A DNA stretch of 64,000 nucleotides from Betaproteobacteria bacterium (GTDB lineage Bacteria; Pseudomonadota; Gammaproteobacteria; Burkholderiales; UBA3065), in contig JAIXXL010000005.1 of assembly GCA_027490755.1 (NCBI GenBank), positions 42,823-106,822 of the forward strand, given 5' to 3'. The notes beneath the pieces are model-generated. The model saw only the letters and a program-made list of their open reading frames with translations, ran no database searches and was not told where the DNA came from. The translations under genes were made by a program, and so were the position numbers. Positions 46,344 through 55,597 of the stretch are shown piece by piece; within the stretch, counting starts at the first letter, position 1, and the number at the start of each line of letters is the position of its first letter.

Positions 46344-48698
46344 TCAGCGATCCGCGTGCACCACAACGATCGAGCGATTCCCCCAACACCGGACGCCCAT
46401 ATCCTTGGCAATCATCGCCAGCCCCTCTGTCTCGATATAGCCGCGGTAGCTCCACGACGGGAAGACCAGCCCTTGGCGATGAACATCCGCTCGAACGAGG
46501 AGCGCGGCACCCCCCACCCCATCGACCTCGACCCATCCGTCTTCTGCAGTGTCTAGATAAGCCCTTCCCACACCTCGGGGCGGCTGAAACAGACCATCGA
46601 TGAGATGTGCGGGATCCTCGGACTCCACCTTCTCAGGGTGGAGGATGAACGTGTTCAGATCGAACGGCTTGCCGTCGGTCCGTACGCAAAGGGGCACTGC
46701 GACCTCCCGCCCGGAAGCCAAAAGGTCTTTGAGCAGGCTCGCGGGATAGTCCACCAGATCGGCGTCCAACCAGAGGACCCAGTCGTTTTCGCCGAGGCAC
46801 TCCGAAAGCAGGCGGTTCCGAATCTCTGCGAGCCGTGAACGTCTTTCGAACTGGACACGCGCATCCCATCGCGGGACATCTAGCCGGAAACCGGTGTCGA
46901 ACCGCAGGAGGTGAAAAGACCGATAGCGGTCGCGATGCAGGAACCGCTTATCGGACAGTGCCTCGTAGCTGCCATCGGTGCTGTCGCCCTCGAGGATCGC
47001 GAGCGAGAGCCTATCGGAGGGATAGTCAAGCCGATCGAGCAACTCGAAGTAGCGGTCAAGATAGGGCCTTGTATCTCGCATCGGCGTCATGACGATCACA
47101 CGCGGATGGTCTTTCACCTCACCTGACCGGCGACTCGGAGTGACGGCGTCCACACGGTGCGAACCCGACGAGGGTTTCAGATGGTGCTCGACATCGACCC
47201 GGCGGGACAACTCTCTCAGCATCCTCGGGTACGAGTCGGCTCCCAAGTCAAGCGTCAACCTGCTGAATATGCCCTCGAAGTGTTCGGTGGTCCACGTGTT
47301 GCTGCCATGGATAACGTAGATGTAAAGCCTCGGGGCATCAATAAGAGCCACATCCAGTTCCTTGAGCAAGCGCTCAACCAACGGTTTGTCCTCACCCCTT
47401 GCCAAAGCCGGGTACCGGGGCATAACGGTTCGGGAGCACATCAAGGAGCCCTCCCAAGCCCGCCGTTCCGAAATGAAGAGCCTTCGCTTGGCCGGCCACC
47501 ATACGGTCCATCTCAACAGGATCGACGCCTGTGCACGGCCCTTCTGTATCGCCTGAAGCTGATAGAAGATTCGGGATGGGTCGTAGAGATCGTCGTCATC
47601 CCATTGCAGGACATATTCTCCAGACGCCTGATCTATCGAAAGGTTACGCAACTGCCCGAGCACCAACCCAGAATCCGGGGCGACGAACACCCACTTGATA
47701 TTGGCTTGCGGATAATCGGTCCTGACGAATCGCATCTGCTCCTCGCGGGCGTCGGTCACGATCACCAGCTCCGTTTCGGTGTACGTCTGGTCAACGAACG
47801 ACTGGATACTCCGCCGGACACGTAAAGGGTCCCCGCGGGTGACCATCAGGCAGGAGACCAGTGGAGAAGCGGCGCTGGTTGAGACCTCGGCCGAAGATCC
47901 CGCTTTCTGGCGACCGAGACCGTTCTCCCCGGACGCCTTTCGCACTAAAACTTTGGCAAATGGCAATTCCAGCTCAGGATCTTCCTGAAGCCTGAACCAC
48001 GTGCCCGCCCAATGATGGAGGGCATAGGCCTCGCGGGTGGCCGCCTCAAAGAACCCAAGGTCTTGGATATCGCCGCGGAAACAGGACTGCTTTTCGACCG
48101 GGTACAGCATCTGGGCGGGGAGCAACGTCAAATCGGCCCCTGTGTACGAGGAGACCGCGCGCGAGAGCATGAAGGGGCCGGTCAGATCAAGGACATCTTG
48201 CGACCCGGCGGCGGCCGCCAAGCTCTTCAGAAGATGGTCCCAAAATGGATGCCCCGGAGCAGAGGCGATCCAAGCGTTGCACACGATCCTATCAAGACCC
48301 GCCTGACGAGCCTTTAGGAGTTCGGCGTGGCCCGCTGGCTCGGTCCCAAAAAACAAACTGCCGTCCAGCAACTTGTGGTGCGGTCGGAGGCACTCAAAAT
48401 CTATGTCGACATAAAGCCCCCCATGTCTTTTAAGGATCAGATAGCGGGCAAGATCGACCCGACAGATGTTCTCCTTGTAGCCCCAAAATAGATTTCTCCA
48501 TTCAGGAAAGTCGGACTCGACAAGATCTTCAAGGTCCTCGTTGGTCCAGAACTTGTACTCATAATCGGGGTGGAAATCCCTCCAACTTTTCTGCCAGTGG
48601 CGAAAACCCTTAGGCAGATCGGCCGACTTCCACGTCTGATGGATGATGCGAGGAATGGTAGCCATGACTGGGGGGCGGGGCGATCTGTTTGCAGCCAT
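46344..48698 (-). CDS. Triple glycosyltransferase fusion (GT32 + GT2 + Anp1-like)
   Basis: A 784-residue protein with three GT-A domains. Domain 1 (about 10-250) is GT32-like: IPRIIHQTWK start and the DxD motif GGLYVDIDFE near 98. Domain 2 (about 278-510) is GT2: PLVSCLMVTRGDPLRVRRSI and QWDDDDLYDPSR near 368. Domain 3 (about 528-784) resembles Anp1/GT62 mannosyltransferases: VIVMTPMRDTRPYLDRYF, AILEGDSTDGSYEAL and VLWLDADLVDYP. AGGAG nine bases before ATG 48698 decides the start; a second Met 33 bases later is possible. It follows a CobD-like gene by 17 bases. Likely builds an oligosaccharide with three different linkages. Confidence 0.85.
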   Translation of the reverse strand: MAANRSPRPPVMATIPRIIHQTWKSADLPKGFRHWQKSWRDFHPDYEYKFWTNEDLEDLVESDFPEWRNLFWGYKENICRVDLARYLILKRHGGLYVDIDFECLRPHHKLLDGSLFFGTEPAGHAELLKARQAGLDRIVCNAWIASAPGHPFWDHLLKSLAAAAGSQDVLDLTGPFMLSRAVSSYTGADLTLLPAQMLYPVEKQSCFRGDIQDLGFFEAATREAYALHHWAGTWFRLQEDPELELPFAKVLVRKASGENGLGRQKAGSSAEVSTSAASPLVSCLMVTRGDPLRVRRSIQSFVDQTYTETELVIVTDAREEQMRFVRTDYPQANIKWVFVAPDSGLVLGQLRNLSIDQASGEYVLQWDDDDLYDPSRIFYQLQAIQKGRAQASILLRWTVWWPAKRRLFISERRAWEGSLMCSRTVMPRYPALARGEDKPLVERLLKELDVALIDAPRLYIYVIHGSNTWTTEHFEGIFSRLTLDLGADSYPRMLRELSRRVDVEHHLKPSSGSHRVDAVTPSRRSGEVKDHPRVIVMTPMRDTRPYLDRYFELLDRLDYPSDRLSLAILEGDSTDGSYEALSDKRFLHRDRYRSFHLLRFDTGFRLDVPRWDARVQFERRSRLAEIRNRLLSECLGENDWVLWLDADLVDYPASLLKDLLASGREVAVPLCVRTDGKPFDLNTFILHPEKVESEDPAHLIDGLFQPPRGVGRAYLDTAEDGWVEVDGVGGAALLVRADVHRQGLVFPSWSYRGYIETEGLAMIAKDMGVRCWGNRSIVVVHADR

Positions 48699-48715
48699 TC
48701 TGACAATCTCCTGCC

Positions 48716-49615
48716 TCAGCCGACCATGCGGCCGACGCCGAGCAGCAGCAGCGCCGCAAAACCCAGCACGATGGCCCGCCAGACCAGGCCCAGGGCGCTG
48801 CGGATGCCGCCCGCGGCAGTGTCGTCGCCACTCGGCTGGCCGGCGAACTCGGGCGTGACGCGGCGCGGGTCGCCAAGCTCTAGCCCAAGCGCACCCGAGG
48901 CGCTGGCGAGGATCGCCCCCTCCTCGGCCACGGTCCAGTTGGCGGCCTGCTGGCGCCAGGCGTAGATGGCGTCCTCGAAGTTGCCGACCACGGCGATGGC
49001 CAGCGCGGTGGCGCGCGCTGGCAGCCAGTCGACCCAGCGCAGCAGACGCTGCGCCGCGTCGTTGTAGGGCGGCGGCGCGTCGGCTCGGGTCCAGGCCTGT
49101 TGCAGCTGGCAGACCAGCAGGTAGAGCAGCGGGCCAAGGCAGCCCGGCAGCAGGACGTACCAGAACACCGGCGCGAACAGGCGGATGTGCACGGTGAGCA
49201 GCAGCACCTCGACAGCCAGCCGGCCGCGCGCGGCGGCCTGCGCCGGCACCGAGGCGAGCGGCAGCGGCGACTCGCGCAGCAGGTCGGCGGCGTCGGCGTC
49301 GCGACCCTCGTCCAGGGCTCGAGCCGTGCGGTCGGCCCACTGCAGAACATCAGCAAGGCGCGCCACCACCAGCAGCACGACGAGGTCGAGCAGCAGACCG
49401 AAGCCATCGAGCAGGCCGCGCAGGAACACCGCAGCGACGGTGAGCGGCAGCGCAACCAAGACTAGCGCGAGCCAAGGGTTGTGGGCCTCGCCGGCCCAGG
49501 TGGCGCGGGCCAGGCCAGCCAGCGCGCCGCGCAGGCTGCCGAGCATGGCCTCCAGCGGGGCCACCGGTCGCAGACGGTCGAGCAGCAGGGTCAACAGCAG
49601 GGTGGTGAAGTGCAT
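48716..49615 (-). CDS. CobD/CbiB-AmpE-like membrane protein
   Basis: A 299-residue membrane protein with about five transmembrane segments. It shows the CobD/CbiB family pattern: an N-terminal membrane region, DRTARALDEGRDADAADLLRES-type loop, and RATALAIAVVGNFEDAIYAW near the C-terminus. In Betaproteobacteria such genes sit with pgpA/pncC without other cobalamin genes, so a role outside adenosylcobinamide phosphate synthesis is possible. ATG 49615 is chosen over a long upstream extension that would overlap pncC. Confidence 0.75.
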   Translation of the reverse strand: MHFTTLLLTLLLDRLRPVAPLEAMLGSLRGALAGLARATWAGEAHNPWLALVLVALPLTVAAVFLRGLLDGFGLLLDLVVLLVVARLADVLQWADRTARALDEGRDADAADLLRESPLPLASVPAQAAARGRLAVEVLLLTVHIRLFAPVFWYVLLPGCLGPLLYLLVCQLQQAWTRADAPPPYNDAAQRLLRWVDWLPARATALAIAVVGNFEDAIYAWRQQAANWTVAEEGAILASASGALGLELGDPRRVTPEFAGQPSGDDTAAGGIRSALGLVWRAIVLGFAALLLLGVGRMVG

Positions 49616-49622
49616 CGGCAGA

Positions 49623-50123
49623 TTATCGCAGGCGCTCCAGCAGAATCGTAAGGGTGTGGCACGCCGCGGCGTGGCGCACCACCGCGCGCGCGCCGTCGAA
49701 GTGGCAGCGCTCGCTGCGCACGTCGTCGGGGCCGGGGCCGGCCCAGGCCAGCCAGACGGTGCCGACCGGCTTGTCCGGGCTGCCACCGCTGGGGCCGGCC
49801 ACGCCGCTGACGGCGATGGCCCAGTTGGTGCCGGCGCGCTGCCGCGCCCGGCGCGCCATCGCCTCGACCACCGGCTGGCTCACCGCGCCGTGCTGCTCGA
49901 TCAGCGCCGGGTCGACGCCCAGGTCGCGGTGCTTGGCGGCGTTGCTGTAGGTCACCCAGCCAGACATGAACCAGGCCGAGCTGCCGGGCACCTCGGTCAG
50001 CGCCGCGGCCAGCAGCCCGCCGGTGCAGGATTCGGCGGTGGCGATGGTCTGCTGCTGGTCGCGCAGGGCATGCCCCACCTCGGTCGCGAGCCAGCCCAGT
50101 TGCGGGTCGATGATGTCAGCCAT
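49623..50123 (-). CDS. pncC: Nicotinamide-nucleotide amidohydrolase (CinA C-terminal domain)
   Basis: A 166-residue stand-alone CinA-C protein. It has the active-site block [29 protein letters not shown], and [21 protein letters not shown]. It deamidates NMN to nicotinate mononucleotide in the NAD salvage cycle. It starts 9 bases after pgpA ends. Confidence 0.94.
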   Translation of the reverse strand: MADIIDPQLGWLATEVGHALRDQQQTIATAESCTGGLLAAALTEVPGSSAWFMSGWVTYSNAAKHRDLGVDPALIEQHGAVSQPVVEAMARRARQRAGTNWAIAVSGVAGPSGGSPDKPVGTVWLAWAGPGPDDVRSERCHFDGARAVVRHAAACHTLTILLERLR

Positions 50124-50131
50124 GCGCGAGC

Positions 50132-50626
50132 CTAAAACGCCGGCGCCAGGCCGATGATGCGGGCGATCAAGGCCAGCAGCAGCAACGCCATGGCGGCCGC
50201 CAGCCAGTCGTCGAGCATGATGCCGATGCCACCGTGCACGCGGCGGTCGGCCCAAGACACCGGCGGCGGCTTGAAGATGTCGAGCGCGCGGAACAGCAGG
50301 AAGGCCCACAGCTGCCAGTAGAACTGCGGCGGCAGCACGATGAGCATGCCGATGAAGGCGTGGATCTCGTCGATGACGATCGCGCCCGGGTCGGCGCTGG
50401 CCAGGTGGCGCGCGGTGACACCAGCGGCCCAGGTACACAGCGGCGCGCCAAGCAGCCAGAGCAGCGCCTGCCACGGCACCGGCAGGTTGGCCAGCCAGAA
50501 CCAGTAGAGCGGCAGCGCCAGCAGGGTACCCCAGGTCCCGGAGCCCGGCAGCAGCCCCGCGCCACCGCCCAGCGCAACGACGTGTGCCGGGTGGCGCAGC
50601 ATGAAGCGCAGCGTGGCGTCAGCCAA
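50132..50626 (-). CDS. pgpA: Phosphatidylglycerophosphatase A
   Basis: A 164-residue membrane enzyme that converts phosphatidylglycerophosphate to phosphatidylglycerol. The family start [21 protein letters not shown] is clear, and the acidic metal site is [16 protein letters not shown] 50626 overlaps the thiL stop by 8 bases and gives the expected N-terminus; GTG 50668 would overlap by 50 bases. Several transmembrane helices follow. Confidence 0.92.
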   Translation of the reverse strand: MADATLRFMLRHPAHVVALGGGAGLLPGSGTWGTLLALPLYWFWLANLPVPWQALLWLLGAPLCTWAAGVTARHLASADPGAIVIDEIHAFIGMLIVLPPQFYWQLWAFLLFRALDIFKPPPVSWADRRVHGGIGIMLDDWLAAAMALLLLALIARIIGLAPAF

Positions 50627-51617
50627 AGTGGCGGTACCCCAGGTTGGCGACGGGGGTGCGGCGGTCACCCTCGATCAGGTGGATCGGCGGCGCGCTGGCG
50701 TCCGGCACGGCGTGGTCGACCCGGCCGATGCAGCTCAGCGGCACGCCGGTCTGCGCCACCAGACCGGCCACGGCGGCGTGCCGCGGCGGCGGCGCGGTGA
50801 AAAGCAGCTCGTAGTCGTCGCCGCCGGCCAGCACGGCATTGCGCAGCAGCGCGGCATCGTCGGGCCAGGGGCCGCCGGCAGCGGCCAGCGCGGCCGCGAG
50901 CGGCGCCCAGTCGACCTCGGCCGCGAGCGGACTGCCGCCCGCCGCGGTGCCACTGGCACGCAGCACGTGGCCGAGGTCGGCGAGCAGGCCGTCGGAGACG
51001 TCGATGCAGGCACTGGCGATGCCGCGCAGCGCGATGCCGAGCCCGACACGCGGCTCGGGCGTGTGCAGGCGCTTGAGCGCCGCCGCCCGCGCGGCGCCCC
51101 CCAGCGTGCAGTCGCCGCGCATCTGCGCCAGGCCCAGCGCGGCGAGCCCCGGCGCGCCGGAGACCCAGATCTCGTCGCCGGGGCGGGCGCCACTGCGAAG
51201 CAGCGCGGCACCGCGCGGCACCGCACCCAGCACGGTGACGCACAGGTTGAGCGGGCCGCGAGTGGTATCGCCACCCACCCAGTCCACATCGTGGCGCGCC
51301 GCCAGCGCAGCAAAGCCGCCCGAGAAGGCCGCCAGCCAGTCGGCGTCGGCCGCCGGCAGGGCGATGCCGAGCAGCGCCTGCCGCGGCAGCGCGCCCATGG
51401 CGGCGAGGTCGGACAGGTTCACGGCGAGCGACTTGTGGCCGATGCCGCGCGGGTCGGCGTCGGCGAAGAAGTGCACACCCTCGACCAGCATGTCGGTGGC
51501 GACCACGGTCTGGAAGCCGGGCGAGGTGTCGATCAGCGCGGCGTCGTCGCCGACGCCCAGCGCGGTGTGGCGCGGCGGTCGCGTGAAGTAGCGACCGATC
51601 AGGTCGAACTCATCCAC
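50619..51617 (-). CDS. thiL: Thiamine-monophosphate kinase
   Basis: A 332-residue AIR synthase-like kinase that makes thiamine diphosphate. It has EFDLIGRYF, GVGDDAALI, DMLVEGVHFF, VNLSDLAAMGA and WVGGDTTRGPL, and the SDGLLADLGH motif. GTG 51617 overlaps the nusB stop by 8 bases, a coupling typical of this operon; the riboflavin and thiamine genes share it. Confidence 0.95.
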   Translation of the reverse strand: MDEFDLIGRYFTRPPRHTALGVGDDAALIDTSPGFQTVVATDMLVEGVHFFADADPRGIGHKSLAVNLSDLAAMGALPRQALLGIALPAADADWLAAFSGGFAALAARHDVDWVGGDTTRGPLNLCVTVLGAVPRGAALLRSGARPGDEIWVSGAPGLAALGLAQMRGDCTLGGAARAAALKRLHTPEPRVGLGIALRGIASACIDVSDGLLADLGHVLRASGTAAGGSPLAAEVDWAPLAAALAAAGGPWPDDAALLRNAVLAGGDDYELLFTAPPPRHAAVAGLVAQTGVPLSCIGRVDHAVPDASAPPIHLIEGDRRTPVANLGYRHFG

Positions 51618-52131
51618 CGGGCGACTGCGGCCGCCCCGTCGATTCGAACGGACGCGCCGCCTGTGCCAGCTTGTCGAGCACGCCGTTGACATAACGGTGG
51701 CCGTCGGTGGCGCCAAAAGTCTTGGCCAGCTCGATGCCCTCGTTGATGATGACGCGGAACGGCGTGTCGGGTTGGCGCGTCAGCTCGAAGGCGCCGAGCA
51801 GCAGCACCGCGTGCTCGACCGGCGAGAGCTCGGCCAGTGGCCGGTCCAGGTGCGGCGCGATGGCCTCGTCGAGGGTGTCGCGTCCGGCCAGCACGCCGCG
51901 GATCAGGGCGTCGCAGAGCGGCGCGTCGGCCTTGCCGAAGTGCTCGTTCTCGCGCAGGTGGGCGAGGATCAGCTCGACGCGCTGGTCGCCATTGAGCAGG
52001 TACTCGTAGATGCCCTGAACGGCGTACTCGCGGGCGCGACGGCGCGGGCTCTTGTGCGACGAACGGGCACGGTCAGCGTTCTTGCCGGCGTTACCAGCCG
52101 GGGCGCCGGCGGGGGATTCGGTCGATGTCAT
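51610..52131 (-). CDS. nusB: Transcription antitermination factor NusB
   Basis: A 173-residue all-helical protein with an N-terminal linker (about 28 residues, Ser/Ala-rich), then SPRRRAREYAVQGIYEYL, the RNA-binding Arg-rich helix, and VIINEGIELAKTFG ... YVNGVLDKLA. It binds boxA with NusE for rRNA antitermination. ATG 52131 lies 33 bases after ribH ends. Confidence 0.95.
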   Translation of the reverse strand: MTSTESPAGAPAGNAGKNADRARSSHKSPRRRAREYAVQGIYEYLLNGDQRVELILAHLRENEHFGKADAPLCDALIRGVLAGRDTLDEAIAPHLDRPLAELSPVEHAVLLLGAFELTRQPDTPFRVIINEGIELAKTFGATDGHRYVNGVLDKLAQAARPFESTGRPQSPGG

Positions 52132-52163
52132 GTCGGGGGCAGGTACGTGGTGTCGGGGTGGGC

Positions 52164-52622
52164 TCAGCGCAGCGCGCGCAACAGCACGGCCATCTCCACC
52201 GCCACCTCGGCAGCCTCGCCGCCCTTGCTGTGCATACGGGCCTCGGCCTGGGCGTCGGTGTCGACAGTGAGGATGCCGTTGGCGACCGGGACGCCGGTCT
52301 GCATCTGCACCTGCAGCACGCCGGCGGCGGAAGCATCCGACACCACCTCGAAGTGGTAGGTCTCGCCGCGGATCACCGCGCCCAGCGCCACCAGGGCGTG
52401 CACGCGGCGGCCCTGGGCCAGCGTCAGCAGCGCGACCGGGATCTCCAGCGCACCCGGCACGTGGACCTCGGTGATGTCGGCGGCGGCGACGCCGAGTGCG
52501 AGCAGACGCTGCCGGCAATCAGCAAGCAGCGCGCTGCAGACGGTGTCGTTGAAGCGGCTGCAGACCACGCCGACGCGCAGGCCGTGGCCGTCAGGGGCGA
52601 GTTGCGGTGGGGATGAGCTCAT
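52164..52622 (-). CDS. ribH: 6,7-dimethyl-8-ribityllumazine synthase
   Basis: A 152-residue enzyme joining the pyrimidine and butanone-phosphate precursors of riboflavin. Motifs: VGVVCSRFND, VPGALEIPV, VALGAVIRGETYHFE and TGVPVANGILTVDT. ATG 52622 gives the usual length. Follows ribBX by 16 bases. Confidence 0.96.
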   Translation of the reverse strand: MSSSPPQLAPDGHGLRVGVVCSRFNDTVCSALLADCRQRLLALGVAAADITEVHVPGALEIPVALLTLAQGRRVHALVALGAVIRGETYHFEVVSDASAAGVLQVQMQTGVPVANGILTVDTDAQAEARMHSKGGEAAEVAVEMAVLLRALR

Positions 52623-52638
52623 CTTTGTGCGGGCGGGT

Positions 52639-53766
52639 TCAAGAGTCCGAGGGTGCCACAAATCCGGCCACCTCGAGACCGAAGCCGGCCATCGACGGGA
52701 TCTTGCGCGGCTGCGCCATCAGCTGCATGCGGCGCACGCCGAGGTCGGCCAGGATCTGCGCGCCGATGCCGTAGTTGCGCAGGTCGAACTTGACCGGCTC
52801 GGCCGGCTCCAGCGACGACTCGATGCGCTGCAGCAGGCTGGCGCTGCCATCCGGGCGGCGCAGCAGCACCGCCACGCCGCGGCCGGCGGCGGCGATGTGT
52901 GCCAGCGCCTGCGGCAGGCTCCAGGAGTGGCCACCGGATTCGGCGTCGAGCAGGTCGACCACCGACAGCGGCTCGTGCACACGCACCAGCACATCGTCGT
53001 CGGGGCCCCAGCTGCCGGCCACCAGCGCCAGGTGAACGGTGGCGCTGCGCGTCTCCTTGAAGGCGTGCAGGGTGAAGGCACCCCACGGCGTCTGCACCTC
53101 GCGCCGCGCGGCGGCCACCACCAGACGCTCGGTGTGGGCGCGGTAGCGGATCAGGTCGGCGATGGCGCCGATCTTGAGGCCGTGCTCGCGACCGAACTCC
53201 AGCAGGTCGGGCAGCCGCGCCATGGTGCCGTCGTCCTTGAGGATCTCGCAGATGACCGACGCCGGCTCGCAGCCGGCGAGCATGGCCAGATCGCAGCCGG
53301 CCTCGGTGTGACCGGCGCGCACCAGCACGCCGCCCGGCTTGGCGATGAGCGGAAAGATGTGCCCTGGCTGCACCAGGTCCTCGGGGCGGGCGTCCTTCTT
53401 CACCGCAGCGAGCACGGTGGTGGCGCGGTCCTGAGCGGAGATGCCGGTGGTCACGCCCTGAGCCGCCTCGATGCTGACGGTGAAGGCGGTCTGCAGCGGC
53501 GCGCGGTTGTCGCGCACCATCGGCTTGAGGCCGAGCTGCTCGGAGCGCTGCGGGGTGATAGTCAGGCAGATCAGGCCGCGGCCGAAGCGGGCCATGAAGT
53601 TGATGGCCTCGGCGGTGGCGTGCTCGGCGGCCATCACCAGGTCGCCCTCGTTCTCGCGGTCGGCCTCGTCGACCAGGATCACCATGCGGCCGGCGGCGAT
53701 GTCGGCGACGATGTCCTCGACGGGGGCCAGGCTGATGTTGGGGTCGTGGTTCATGGCGGCGGGCAT
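52639..53766 (-). CDS. ribBA: 3,4-dihydroxy-2-butanone-4-phosphate synthase with degenerate GTP cyclohydrolase II domain (RibBX)
   Basis: A 375-residue protein. The N-terminal RibB half (1-200) is intact: VDEADRENEGDLVMAAEH, GLICLTITP, RAGHTEAGCDLAMLAG. The C-terminal half resembles RibA, but where RibA binds zinc (a CxxxxxxxxxxCxC region after RVHSEC) this protein has RVHEPLSVVDLL with no cysteine. Such hybrids are known as RibBX and lack cyclohydrolase II activity, so a separate ribA is expected elsewhere. ATG 53766 or 53754 may be the start. No FMN riboswitch is seen in the 22-base gap before it. Confidence 0.88.
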   Translation of the reverse strand: MPAAMNHDPNISLAPVEDIVADIAAGRMVILVDEADRENEGDLVMAAEHATAEAINFMARFGRGLICLTITPQRSEQLGLKPMVRDNRAPLQTAFTVSIEAAQGVTTGISAQDRATTVLAAVKKDARPEDLVQPGHIFPLIAKPGGVLVRAGHTEAGCDLAMLAGCEPASVICEILKDDGTMARLPDLLEFGREHGLKIGAIADLIRYRAHTERLVVAAARREVQTPWGAFTLHAFKETRSATVHLALVAGSWGPDDDVLVRVHEPLSVVDLLDAESGGHSWSLPQALAHIAAAGRGVAVLLRRPDGSASLLQRIESSLEPAEPVKFDLRNYGIGAQILADLGVRRMQLMAQPRKIPSMAGFGLEVAGFVAPSDS

Positions 53767-53788
53767 GATTCGGGCGCTGGATGATGCC

Positions 53789-54433
53789 TCAAGCGTGGCC
53801 GGCGGTCTCGTCGAAGCGGGCAGCGTAGCGCGCCAGCAGGTCGACCTCGAGGTTGACGCTGGCGCCCGGCGTCAGGCCCCCAAGGGTGGTGACCGCCAGC
53901 GTGTGCGGGATCAGGTTTACCTGGAACGCGCTGTGGCCGGGCGGCAGCGCGGCAAGTGTGGGGTCGCCGGCCACCGCCGCGTCCTCGACGCGGTTGACGG
54001 TCAGGCTGACGCCCTGCACCGCCACCGAGCCTTTCTGCGCGACGAATCGAGCCAGCGCCTGCGGCAGCGCGACGGTGAGGCGGCGGTTGTCGCCGAGCGG
54101 CTCGAAGCCGAGCACCTGCCCGACACCGTCGATGTGGCCGGTGACCAGGTGCCCGCCCAGGCGGTCGGCCAGGCGCAGCGACTTCTCCAGGTTCACCGGG
54201 CCCGGCTGGCCGAGGCCGACGGTACAGCGCAGGCTCTCGGCCGAGACATCGAATGCCAGACGGCCACCGTCGAGGTCGACCACGGTGAGGCAGCAGCCGT
54301 TGACGGCGATGCTGTCGCCCAGCCCGATGTCGGTCATGTCCAAGGTTGCCGGGTCGACGCGCAGGCGCACCCCGCCGGCGGTCGCGGTGACGGTCTCGAT
54401 GCGGCCGACCGCCGCCACCATGCCGCTAAACAC
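53789..54433 (-). CDS. ribE: Riboflavin synthase subunit alpha
   Basis: A 214-residue two-barrel enzyme that dismutates lumazine to riboflavin. It starts at GTG 54433, which reads (M)FSGMVAAVGRIE, the invariant family N-terminus, and overlaps the ribD stop by 8 bases. The second barrel has HLVTGHIDGVG and VQGVSLTVN. The first has VNGCCLTVVDL. Confidence 0.95.
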   Translation of the reverse strand: MFSGMVAAVGRIETVTATAGGVRLRVDPATLDMTDIGLGDSIAVNGCCLTVVDLDGGRLAFDVSAESLRCTVGLGQPGPVNLEKSLRLADRLGGHLVTGHIDGVGQVLGFEPLGDNRRLTVALPQALARFVAQKGSVAVQGVSLTVNRVEDAAVAGDPTLAALPPGHSAFQVNLIPHTLAVTTLGGLTPGASVNLEVDLLARYAARFDETAGHA

Positions 54434-55535
54434 GAGGTGCCTCGCGTGGCAGCAGGGTGACGCGCAGGTCGGGGCCGAGCATGCGGGTGTCGGTGATGAC
54501 GAAGCCTGCGGCGCGCTCCATGGTCTCGGCCACCGGCAGGGCGAACATGCCACGGCCGCTGCTGCCCATCACGCGGGCATTGAAGTAGACGATGAGCTCG
54601 TCGACCAAGCCGTTGGCGAGCAGCGCGCCGTTCAGATTCTGCCCGGCCTCGACCAGCACCTCGTTGAGGCCGCGCTCGCCGAGCGCCTTGAGCAGGCGCG
54701 GCAGGTCGACGCGGCCGCGCGCGGTGTTGAGCTGCAGCACCTCGGCGCCGGCGGCCTGCACCGCCTCGATGCGGTCGTCATCGCTGCTGGCGGTGGCCAC
54801 TAGCACGCCGCCCGGCTCACGCAGGGTGACGGCGGTGGTGGGGAAGGCCAGGTTGTTGTCGACCACCACGCGCAACGGCTGGCGTTCGGTCTCGACGTGG
54901 CGGACGTTGAGCAGCGGGTCGTCGGCCAGCAGCGTGCCGATGCCGGTCATCACCGCGCACGACTGCGCGCGCAGCCGGTGCACATCGGTGCGCGCTGGCT
55001 TGCCGGTGATCCAGCGGCTGTCGCCGTCGGCCAGGGCGGTGCGGCCGTCCAGGGTGGCGGCGATCTTCAGGCGCAGCCACGGCCGGCCACGCGTCATGCG
55101 CGAGATGAAACCGGGGTTGAGCGCCGCCGCGGCGGCGGCCATCAGCCCGCCGCGCACGCGGATGCCGGCCGCCTCCAGCGCGGCGATACCGCGGCCGGAG
55201 ACCTCGGGGTTGGGGTCCTGCATGGCGTAGACCACCTCGGCGATGCCGGCGCCCTTCAGCGCCTCGGTGCAGGGCGGCGTGCGACCGGTGTGGCTGCAAG
55301 GTTCCAGCGTGACGTAGGCGGTGGCGCCGCGCACCGGCACCTTCGACGAGGCGATAGCCGCCACCTCGGCGTGGTCGCCGCCGGCGCGGGCGTGCCAGCC
55401 CTCGCCCACCACCTGACCGCCCTTCACCAGCACGCAGCCGACGCGGGGGTTGGGCGTGGTGGTGAACAGACCCTTCTCTGCCAGGCGCAGGGCATGGGCC
55501 ATGTGGCGGTGATCGTCGCGGGTCCAGTCGGTCAT
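54426..55535 (-). CDS. ribD: Bifunctional riboflavin deaminase/reductase RibD
   Basis: A 369-residue enzyme. The deaminase half has HAEVAAIA and the zinc motif TLEPCSHTGRTPPCTEAL; the reductase half has RLKIAATLDGRTALADGDS, NEVLVEAGQNLNG and DELIVYFNARVMG. It acts on the product of GTP cyclohydrolase II. ATG 55535 is chosen; 62 bases separate it from nrdR. Confidence 0.96.
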   Translation of the reverse strand: MTDWTRDDHRHMAHALRLAEKGLFTTTPNPRVGCVLVKGGQVVGEGWHARAGGDHAEVAAIASSKVPVRGATAYVTLEPCSHTGRTPPCTEALKGAGIAEVVYAMQDPNPEVSGRGIAALEAAGIRVRGGLMAAAAAALNPGFISRMTRGRPWLRLKIAATLDGRTALADGDSRWITGKPARTDVHRLRAQSCAVMTGIGTLLADDPLLNVRHVETERQPLRVVVDNNLAFPTTAVTLREPGGVLVATASSDDDRIEAVQAAGAEVLQLNTARGRVDLPRLLKALGERGLNEVLVEAGQNLNGALLANGLVDELIVYFNARVMGSSGRGMFALPVAETMERAAGFVITDTRMLGPDLRVTLLPREAPRV

Positions 55536-55597
55536 CAAGGGCTTTCGGTGGCGGGGTGTACCAGGGCAACTGCGTTTGGGTGGGCCCGGCGGGGGGG

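Noticed and set aside
53767..53788. FMN riboswitch upstream of the riboflavin genes
   Set aside because: Gaps between nrdR, ribD, ribE and ribBX are from an overlap to 62 bases, too short, and no RFN-type conserved pairing is visible.
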